This document shows positions 32,743 through 64,000 of a stretch of 64,000 nucleotides of DNA, one piece after another. Below the pieces are notes generated by a model, which did not search any database, had not been told where the DNA came from, and worked only from the letters and a program-made list of their open reading frames with translations. Position numbers and translations under genes: made by a program. The stretch comes from Pholis gunnellus. Taxonomy: Eukaryota > Chordata > Actinopteri > Perciformes > Pholidae. Positions within the stretch are counted from its first letter, which is position 1; each line of letters begins with the position of its first letter. The DNA lies in NCBI GenBank assembly GCA_910591455.2, contig OU342804.1, positions 28,490,281 through 28,554,280 of the forward strand, given 5' to 3'.

Positions 32743-33231
32743 TATGACGCAAAACGTTTGCTTAAACTACCAAACAGTATATATTGAAATTAGCTCCAAA
32801 ATAAAGTAATATAATATGAGTTAATGAGAGGGGCCTCTGCCTAAAGCTGCTGTAATCAATATGTTCGTATTAACAATTATTAATGTGAAAGGGAGCATTT
32901 AGCGGCTAAAGAGACGTAATGTCCCTCGGGAGTTGGTGGAGACCAAAAGCGGAGCTGGAAGGAGTGAATATTGTACTTCCACGAAGCACGTGGCCAGAGA
33001 GACGACTCCAAATAAATGACTGTGTTGCTCCGTGTCTGCTCCATGTCTAAATAGGCAACACGACCGCCGTATCAATTGAAAAAGGTGATAATACGGCAGC
33101 GTTGTGACTACAGCTTGTTTCTGCTCACTTAATCACTTAATGCAGGACTTTTAGTGATAATTGGGTATTTCTACACTGAGGTATTTCTACTTTTACTGAA
33201 GTGAGGGGCCCAAGTTCTTCATCCACCACTG
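32743..33231 (+). mobile_element. Outer fish repeat of the nest, right half
   Basis: Starts TATGACGCAAAACG, then TTAAACTACCAAACAGTATA and AAATTAGCTCC, and ends GTTCTTCATCCACCACTG. These blocks continue the left half at 24058-24222 in the order expected of the intact repeat. 32850-33120 is divergent or carries extra sequence. Confidence 0.65.
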
Positions 33232-34103
33232 ACTTCAAGGAGACAGATTTTCGCTACGATAAATCAGTGTATTGGAAATTGCTTGAGGATTGTGTCAGTG
33301 TTCCCGTCCCGGCTCAATATAAAGCTGCTTTAACGCTATCAATTAGACGGAGTTAGTCAATTATGATATGAGAATAATTAGTTCAACAATGTCAAATGTT
33401 TCTTATCTATGCCAGACAGTGAATCAATCTCAGAGTGTGTGAACTGATCGTCTTTAGTCATTCAAGCTACACAGACTTATTTGCAAGTGTTTTATTCTTC
33501 TCGGACATGATGGGAGTTATAATTCGGAACAATTGTGTAGTCGTGATTTTATTTGACTCCGTCTCTCAGACTTCCCTTCTCGACAGCAAATCCTCTCCAT
33601 CCCCATCCCCATCACCATGACAACCAGAAGCCGATGAGACCGTCTATTTTCTGCCATTGTAGCTTGCTGCTGCACAACTTTGATTCTTCGATAGTGTTGT
33701 GTGGCTGTGAAGAGATCACATGGTTCGATCGATAACTTGTAGAGCCCTGGGATAAATGGGGGGGTGGGACTCGCGTACATTTAAGAAAAGTAGAGAACTC
33801 TTCACAGTCGAGGTTTCCAGAGGCAAACCGCTGTCTGCGGCATGGAGAGATGAAAGCAGCTGGTGCTGTATTTATCAGGAGGGAGGGACGCCGCTGTGCC
33901 TGCACTGCTGTCAATCCATCAAGATGGCTGTCAGCTTTGCTCAAACAGCAGTGCCACGACTAATGGAAACAGGAAATCAAACCATTAACAGGATTTAGTG
34001 ATGGCCATTTGAATTGCTTCTGAAACTAAAAAAAAATGGATTAATGAGCGGAATTGTTATCAAAGTGTCCAAAACCAAACAGACACACTGAATGAAAAGG
34101 TGT
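33232..34103. other. Intergenic, candidate conserved non-coding DNA
   Basis: No gene recognised. 33240-33410 contains clustered ATTA/TAAT cores (CAATTAGACGG, CAATTATGATATGAG) without repeats. 33598-33617 is a short CCCATC-type repeat. Confidence 0.35.
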
Positions 34104-34107
34104 TTAA

Positions 34108-35449
34108 CCTGTTAATCCCGAACTGGGCATCGCGAGAGAGAAGAAGAGCGTCATATTAATCACTGAATTTTACCCACATGCTATATACCTACTTAATGAC
34201 GAGATTCTCAGAAAAATTAAAAAGAAAAGTCATTTCACTCACTCAAAACACAATTATACACAAAGTAATATATAAACTACCAAGTTCCAGCACAATACCA
34301 CATATTTTTCAGCGAGCTACAGCGAGCTACGCACTCTGAAAGCAGAATTCATCACAAAAAAAGAGACCATCATGGCAGAACAATAGCTTAATAAGCATGA
34401 GAATTCCACCCTGAATCCGCAGATATCTTCCATATTTCTCTCCTTCAAACCGTTCAAACGTTACACCGTGGAACACACACAAGATCAACCAACCACAGAG
34501 CAAAACATTTGAAACGCACCGTACCTTGAACTGGTTTTCTGGGCGAAAAACTCTGTAAATCCACTTAAATCCTTTTGCTACATATGCGCTGGTCCCTCTC
34601 TTCCTTTTGGGAGTAAAATAGAGTTAATCAAGGCATTTATGCATAGATAGTCCTCCTTTTACTTTTCAGCGAATCATTTCGACGCTCGGTCTGTTGCGCA
34701 ATTCTTTTGGAGTTTTAGTGGCTAAAAAGTCTGTCAATCACCTGACTGACCGGCCCACTGAATTCTAAACTCATTTCCGTATTCTTAGACGTATCACATG
34801 TGCAAATCGACCAATCATAGGCTTCAAAAACTGCCAATACACACACATGGAGCGACGAATAAATCACATAAAACACATAAATCAGGCCCCTGAGAGGTCA
34901 AAAATGGTTCAGAATGATGCCACACTGCTGTATTAGATAGATTGAACCCTGTTAGTGATAAAACAAGTGAAATATATAGTTATATAGTATATAAAATTAG
35001 AATAGAACAGCTGGAAACCTGGTTCCAAAATTCGGAAAATTCAGAATTTTGGCTTGACCTGGCATGAACTTTCTGTACTCCAACCTCTATCAACTTGGCC
35101 TGCTTCACTTTATCAAAGCCAATTCTTTTTTAAAAAGGACTGCTGACATGTTGTGCTATGATTGTGGAGAGTTTCAGGCTTACTGCTGCATTATTTCAAA
35201 GACAAAAGTGCTTTTCTTTCCAGGCGAACCTGAACATTTTCAATTTGAGCTGTGTGCCATCTTCATTCAGCATTTACCAGTAACATATACACTGATATGT
35301 ACACATATTAACAAACTATCACAAGTGTTAGTGTTATAATCCCATTGAAATTATTCAAATAGACCTTGTAGTTAGAGAGATAAGCCCCTTTAAGTATGGG
35401 TATGACATTTTTGAGCAGAGGCCTCAAAATAGGCTTAGAGGTTAAAAGG
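34108..35449 (+). mobile_element. piggyBac-like non-autonomous element
   Basis: Flanked on both sides by TTAA (34104-34107 and 35450-35453), the target used by piggyBac. The ends are CCTGTTAATCCC at the left and, on the reverse strand of the right end, CCTTTTAACCTC, a short imperfect inverted repeat. No transposase frame is visible in 1.34 kb. Sequence inside the right end recurs at 22056-22200. Confidence 0.55.
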
Positions 35450-35822
35450 TTAATTTGCTGTAGTTAGAACGGGATCACAGATCAGAACAGAGGAAAGAAG
35501 AGCAACACAAAATTGCACCGATCCAATGCCTCGGGGCCCTGGACCCTCAAGGGGCCAACGTAAACCTCACTGTGTGGCAGTGGGTCCGTGGTAATTGTCA
35601 TGTTGAAGGCCTTCTCACGGGTAGGGTTGTCACAATACCAAAATTATGACTTCGATACGATACCTGCCATAAATATCATGATACCCGATACTTATGAGAC
35701 GATACCAGAATTCGATACAATACCACAAATACGATACGATACTGGTATATTTATCTACACACTTAACAAATGGCATTAATATTAGTATTAGCCTACAGCA
35801 AGATATTAATGAAAACTACCTG

Positions 35823-36065
35823 TCATTCTTTGAACTCTTTGAACAGTTCGGGGTGTCTGTCTGAAAGGTGCGTTGCCATGTTTGACGTTTTGCCTCTCTT
35901 GGTCTGTGTGGCTTTGAAACAAGTTTTGCAGACGGGTCTCTGTGTGTCAGTGGGCTTTCCTCCACTGTCTGCAATGTAGCCAAAGTACTTCCAGATTTCA
36001 CTTCTGGCATCTTTTTTTCCAACAAGCCGAGGACGGTCTGCAAAAGCTCCTGCACTTGATGCCAT
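35823..36065 (-). CDS. BED zinc-finger fragment of a hAT transposase, 80 aa
   Basis: Open frame on the minus strand starting MASSAGAFADRPRLVGKKDA. The BED finger follows: SEIWKYFGYIADSGGKPTDT, then RPVCKTCFKATQTKRGKTSN and MATHLSDRHPELFKEF, with C-x2-C and H-x4-H ligands all present. BED fingers bind DNA at transposon ends. The frame stops right after the finger, so a full transposase is not encoded here. It could be translated as a DNA-binding peptide, but nothing in the sequence shows that it is. Confidence 0.7.
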   Translation of the reverse strand: MASSAGAFADRPRLVGKKDARSEIWKYFGYIADSGGKPTDTQRPVCKTCFKATQTKRGKTSNMATHLSDRHPELFKEFKE

Positions 36066-36189
36066 GTCTCCCCTGCAATGACTTGCTGCGAGTAAGCGCT
36101 GCCTGTTGCGTGTGTGAGCGCTGGGCAGCCCCGCCCCCTTGCAGTCAATGCATGCCGGCAGCATGACAGGGAGCGGGACAGTGAGTGCG

Positions 36190-36708
36190 CACATAGTTTG
36201 GTCCGGTCTCTACTGATATGAGGTATCGTAGAGCTCTGGGTAAACACAGACGGCTACAATATTTATTTCCTGATTCAACAAAGCTGACAGTCTCGTGGGG
36301 AGGGGAGGGGGGAGCTGCGCTCATGTGATTGGTTGAAAATGAGGCTGACATCTGATTGGCTACAGATAGGTCTATGTTGAAAAAAACGCATTTGTGAATC
36401 CAGCGACGTGAGATGAGTCTCAAAAACCCACAAATAAATGTGAAGCGATTTACAAATAAATGCAGTGCGATCCACAAATAAATACATACAAATGCATAAA
36501 TATATTTGTGATTTTTTTTTACATTTATATAAATCGTAATTTATTTATTTGTGCATTGGAATGTATTTGTGAATTGTTCTGCATGCATTTGTGAATCTTT
36601 CTGTTTGCATTTGTGAATCTTTCTGTTTGCATTTGTGAATCTTTCTGTTTGCATTTGTGAGTCTTTCTGTGTGCATTTGCAATTATTGAGACTGATCTGA
36701 CCCCATAC
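36190..36708 (+). repeat. 0.5-kb dispersed repeat, copy 2
   Basis: Near-identical partner of 13057-13570, here inside the hAT element. It differs by small changes and by extra TTTGTGAATCTTTCTG units. Confidence 0.9.
36584..36680 (+). repeat. 22-bp tandem repeat, about 4 units
   Basis: Unit GCATTTGTGAATCTTTCTGT plus TT, repeated with minor change at the end. Copy 1 of the surrounding repeat has fewer, more diverged units. Confidence 0.85.
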
Positions 36709-37211
36709 GGTACCTTTTTAGTATCGATACACCGTGCAACATTACTCACGGGTCCCGCTTTGTTACCTGATCTTGAAGGGGAGACTAGCGTTTTTGACTT
36801 TAGTTTGACCGTTTTTATGTCAGTTGGTTTTGTGCCTGTGTGGTAAAAATGTTCCTTAAAAAGCCCAGTCAATAGTGGCTGAGTCCAGATCTCAATCCGA
36901 TAGATAATGTGTGGCAGCACTTGACTCACTGACAGAGCTGGAGTGGTTTTATAAAGAAGACTGCAGATATCCAGATGTGCAAAGCTTCAAAAAAGATCAA
37001 TACTGATTAGTCTGCTGATCCTTTTTTGAATCAGCCATCTGGTCTCTAAGATGTGAGGAAAAAAAAAAGTTTCCATAAAAAAGAAAATAGGATGAGTATA
37101 AAGCCTGTTGCACTTCAGTGTTTCATTTCATTTTAGCAATTTGTTCGAGACAAATGATAAAAGCAATTGAAAGACAACAAACACTCGAAATGTCCATTAT
37201 GATTTTTTTTC

Positions 37212-37217
37212 TTTATT
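37212..37217 (-). terminator. akap13: Poly(A) signal, probable akap13 3' end
   Basis: AATAAA on the minus strand in CTCATAATAAAGAAAAAA, preceded by a long AT-rich 3' UTR-like stretch. Confidence 0.45.
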
Positions 37218-38270
37218 ATGAGAGAAATGTGACTTTACATCACCCCATGGGAGAGAATAAAACATAAATAAAACATTCTTACAAAATGTTGCAATAGATC
37301 ACAAATGAAACTTCTTCTTTTTTTGTACATTTGATTTGTTTTATACATAAATCATATTTACATAGTTGTCTTTGCCCTTTTTTACATTGTTGGGAATGAA
37401 ACAAATCTCTTCCTTTGTTTCAAAGCAGAGGTATAAATGATCTCCTCTCTCTCCTGAGAAGATGCTCGGCTCTACTCTAGTGCATTTTATCGTTTAAGAT
37501 TTAAGGCTACGCAGGGTTCACCTGATGGACACAACGTCTCATGGACAGCCCTATCATCATCATCATCATCATCAGAGAGGGAGTTTCCTGACTCATGTCT
37601 GCTGATTGTCCTTTACAGAGAGAGGTGTGTGGTTCTGGCCGGTCGCTGCCTCCTTCGTTCTTTTTGTTTTTTCCACTGGTTCCACCGAAAATAACCAATT
37701 ACAATCTCTGACAACTTATTTGTGTGTCGGCAGTCAATTACAAACGCAGTGGGGGAAATATCACAGAGCGTGAGAGCCCACTCTCATCACATTATCTCTG
37801 TACGGAGACAACCTGCTGAGAAAAATAGGTCAATTTCTCACAGCAGGAAGAATATGAAGGAAAAAAAAGAAAAACATAGTTTCATACTTTCTAGTTGTTG
37901 TTGTGTGAGGGAGGGAACACATTTAGTCACAGGTGCAGTGCTCCCTAGTGGTCAAAAACACACCTAAAGCAACCGAGATAGAAAACAAGAAGCCCATTCC
38001 TCTCTGGTTCTTCGACAGGATTACTCCAAAAAGCCATAAACAAAAGACACGAAGCAACTAATTGGCTGGCCTCGTAAGCCCCTTAGAAGACACACTATAA
38101 TAAAACCAGGCCCGGACACAAAGTCAAATCCTCAACACAGTTAACAGACAAGCACTTAAACACGAGACAAAAGAGGCAGCCGGAAAGCAGTTCAGTGGCG
38201 CTGCTCTGTAATTCACCGGAAAACGGTCCTTTACTTCTTCTGTTTTTGACTTCCTACCTGTCCAGCGGGT

Positions 38271-38273
<3 letters not shown>

Positions 38274-38350
<77 letters not shown>
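38274..38350 (+). repeat. (TG)n microsatellite in the probable akap13 3' UTR
   Basis: About 38 uninterrupted TG units on the plus strand, CA on the transcribed strand. Confidence 0.95.
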
Positions 38351-38351
<1 letters not shown>

Positions 38352-40049
38352 CCCACAATCTGGGTTTGGTGGGGATAAAACACAGGCTTAAAAAAATAAG
38401 ACAGGTCAGACAAGTCACCGTGGGAACATTACATAAAAGCTACCGTCCCCCGTTTCAACAAAACGCAAAGTCTTTTATGTACTTCAACACGTTATCTGGC
38501 TTTGGATCATCGTTGCTTTTCGTGAGCATCAAATCCCCCGATTTACAAAGAAAATACAGAATACACAAATCTCCTTGATTGATACCTCACACCGATTAAA
38601 AAATAAATAATTGCATGAACATATTTGGACCGAAGTGCTTCACAACACCAATGAGTGTCGGTTGATTTGAAATGATCAGACACTGAGCCGGTTTTCCTGA
38701 TTAGGCCTCTGAACAGAGTGTCATATGGTGTGTTTATTTCCTCTAACCAGCCTCTTTGTCCCTTGATGAACAGCCTCCTTTATTCTGAAAGCATGAGCCG
38801 CGTGCATTCACAGGGTCTATTATCAGAACCGCTGCACTCTCCAACACACAGGAGCCATTAGTATGCTACTTGCAGAGTTACACACAATAAAAAAAAATAA
38901 AAAAAGGAAGGAAAGCTCCACTCGTCGGTGCTGGGATGAGAGATGAGGGCCGCGTAAAAGCCCATTGACAGGGAGATAAAGCAAGGATCAGGCTAATATC
39001 CATCCACGGCTCTGAAACACACTAAAGGATATGAATTGATCCATTAGACGCCTGAAGATGTCTCTGTCCTTTCATCACTGTTGAGTCTGGAAAAGGAGAC
39101 GCACGCATCTGAAGAGTTTCACTCCAAAATGGAGATGCTCATTATTCAAATAAATTAACACAGAGCCAGGGAACACGATTGATGGCATAAAGTCTTTATA
39201 GAAGATTACCGAAGGTATTTCAATTCCACTTTAAGTACTAACAGGAGGCAAAGTGGACCAAACCTGCCTTTCAAGCAGTGAGTAAAGGAATGTTTTCATA
39301 CAGTAGCATTTCTTTCTTTTGATTGAGACATGTTGCCAGGACACCTGGTTTCGGCAGATTTTCCTCCGTGGCTTCAGTCTTCTGATTAATTGTCAAGAAT
39401 AGATGATCAGGAATGATGAGCTTCCAGTGCCACCTGGAGCTTGTTGGCATTCATTTCTATTTCCAATTTTGGCCTTTTGGGTATCGGCTGTGTGTGTTGG
39501 TGTGCAACTTTACACCAGGACGGACCGCTGAAAGGCCGGGGGCCGTAGCAAACACCGGAAAAACTGGAAGTGGAGCCTGAGACGCACTTGGCAGAGCTTG
39601 TGAGGGCGGCCTGATGTGAAACGCTTTCGATTTGATGCTCACACATTCATATTTCCTCCAAATGAAGAAATGAATCACGTAACCGTGGTGTCTTTGGAAA
39701 AGGAAACCGAATAATCCGAAATGTGCAGCTATTCCACGTTGCCAGTTTTTCATGTACTGCAAGTATGCATGCCTACCCGCGCACAGAATCCCTAAAACAT
39801 TTGACTTTCCAGAGACTAAAAGCAGTGGATTTTACGATACAAAAAATATAATCTATTTTTCTGTCTTTTTGTTGCATGTAATGTTAAATTGCTCAACCTC
39901 ATATTTCGGAGAATAAAAGTATTTTCAAGGTGATGTTAAAGGTAGTACACTGCAGTATTACGCATGGAGATGAATGTATTACTACTTGGCAATAACACAT
40001 TCCTCCTGAATGGCTGTGACTGGTTGAGGAGGAGGAAGAGAGCCACGTC

Positions 40050-62909
<22,860 letters not shown>

Positions 62910-63006
62910 CTGCACAGGTGGAAGCATCGTGGTTTAGAAGACAACCACACCAGGAGAGGACAGTTATTACTTTACCTTTTATTCCAGCTGATTAGATGTT
63001 GAGAAA

Positions 63007-63051
<45 letters not shown>

Positions 63052-64000
63052 AGACTGTGCTGAGTTACCTGTAGAGTGACAAACGACACTGACAGAATGT
63101 CTCACGTTTGGCCAGTTGCTCGTGTTAAATTCCAATCTGAATCCAGCAGAGCTACATTATTACCCTGATGTACGACACAGCAGGGGGGCTTTGCATATTA
63201 AGTGATGCATTATTTATGCTGACAACAAATTGTCTCATTAGGATACTATGTTAAATACAGTGTGTCTTTGTTTCAGGGAGTCTTTGCTTTTTTTAAATGA
63301 AAACAATTGTATGTTAAAAACCCATAATTTGATGTTTTTCAGAAGGATTACTAGTAGGGGTTTATAATATGGGAGATGATGCTAAGCAGTACATAGCGAC
63401 TGTGATAAACAGTTACCAGCTACAGATATGTTTTTAATATAATAATACTCCATATTGTGTTGTTTACTCAGCTACTGTGAAGCTCTTATTCAAACCAGCA
63501 GGGAGGACTTTAGTGTGCTGAAATCCTGCGAGATGCGTGACTGCTGACGGAGACACGCTGTCTGGGAATCAAACCTTTGACCTTTCCATAACAGGGCGGT
63601 CTCCCTACTGCCGCCGCGCTAATGGACGAGGTCATCCTCGGCTTTTGGTCATCTCTGTATACTGAGCTGAATCACAATCCCCATAAAGCGATGGCGAGAA
63701 GAACAGAGCTCTTATTCTCTTGGACTTGCATCACAGAGCCTCCACCCAAACCCAGAGGAAATGGGGGGAAAAAATGAGTTTCCAGCTCGTTTTAACGGCC
63801 GGGCGCCGGGCCTCTCGGTTCGAGGGGACCACAAAGCTCCGACACACTGGAGCAGTTTTTTTTCTTCGAGACGGCGTACGGCTGACTGGAACACACACGC
63901 CTGCATGTTGTATTACAACACTGCGTTCATTGTCACTTCCTGCAACAGCTGTCTAACCGCAGTGAAACACATAGACAAACGTCTGAAGAACATTACGCAC
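62910..64000 (-). other. akap13: akap13 intron running out of the window
   Basis: The C1 exon begins in phase 0 with an acceptor, so another exon must lie to the right. None was recognised up to 64,000. The only notable content is (AAC)n at 63009-63052. Confidence 0.75.
63009..63052 (+). repeat. (AAC)n microsatellite
   Basis: About 14 AAC units. Confidence 0.95.

Larger units (their letters stand above)
35622..36744 (-). mobile_element. hAT element with perfect 8-bp target duplication
   Basis: CTCACGGG occurs at 35614-35621 and again at 36745-36752, directly flanking the element. The ends are TAGGGTTGTCACAATACC and GCACCGTG-type inverted sequence (reverse complement TAATGTTGCACGG). On the minus strand it holds a BED zinc finger but no catalytic domain, so it depends on another copy for movement. 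A copy of the 0.5-kb repeat (36190-36708) makes up its 5' part. Confidence 0.9.
37185..40049 (-). other. akap13: Probable akap13 3' UTR
   Basis: On the minus strand the sequence after the akap13 stop (40050) stays free of coding signal and ends in typical 3'-end sequence: TGTAAATA (Pumilio-type site, 37355-37362), an AT-rich region, and AATAAA at 37217-37212. A poly(A) cleavage point near 37,185-37,200 is inferred. Part of it carries a (CA)n tract. Without transcript data the exact end is uncertain. Confidence 0.5.

Noticed and set aside
1..37000. klhl25 or another akap13 neighbour
   Set aside because: No kelch/BTB-type frame or other conserved exon is seen. The region holds only repeats and non-coding DNA.

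Overview
The window is eukaryotic and comes from a ray-finned fish, probably a percomorph teleost. The evidence is intron-split genes with GT-AG junctions, long dinucleotide microsatellites, and a dense set of fish-type repeats: hAT elements with 8-bp target duplications, Harbinger and piggyBac-like remnants, a tRNA-like SINE, and a DIRS1-type retrotransposon. I see no bacterial features, CRISPR or operons.

Right part (about 37,185-64,000, minus strand): the 3' portion of one large gene, akap13 (A-kinase anchor protein 13 / Lbc RhoGEF). I could chain 22 coding exons whose phases fit at every junction, from the C1 zinc-finger exon at 62,909 to a stop at 40,050. Together they encode the last 1,035 residues: C1 domain, DH domain, PH domain, coiled coil and a basic C-terminal tail. 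The last coding exon is a separate 53-nt piece. The upstream part of the gene (kinase-anchoring region) lies beyond the right edge. A 3' UTR of roughly 2.9 kb is inferred down to a poly(A) signal near 37,212.

Middle part (24,058-33,231): a three-level nest of transposons. An old fish repeat (outer) is split by an element with 16-bp perfect inverted ends (middle, 24,225-32,742). That element carries a possible first exon and a frameshifted last exon of what looks like a SAMD3-like multicopy fish gene family. Its intron is in turn split by a nearly intact DIRS1-like retrotransposon (24,984-30,761, minus strand) with gag, reverse transcriptase/RNase H and tyrosine recombinase reading frames, inverted terminal repeats, an internal complementary region that joins copies of both ends, and a tandem array in its leader.

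Left part (1-24,000) and 33,232-37,185: gene-free sequence downstream of akap13. It holds three copies of one hAT-like MITE family, other hAT remnants (two in the window with recognisable 8-bp target duplications), two Harbinger fragments, one of them with a 50-codon frame, two piggyBac-like pieces sharing one end sequence, a 0.5-kb repeat present twice 23 kb apart, two minisatellites grown inside hAT elements, a long near-perfect hairpin, and many microsatellites. Several repeat-free stretches look like candidate conserved non-coding DNA, but this cannot be tested from one sequence.
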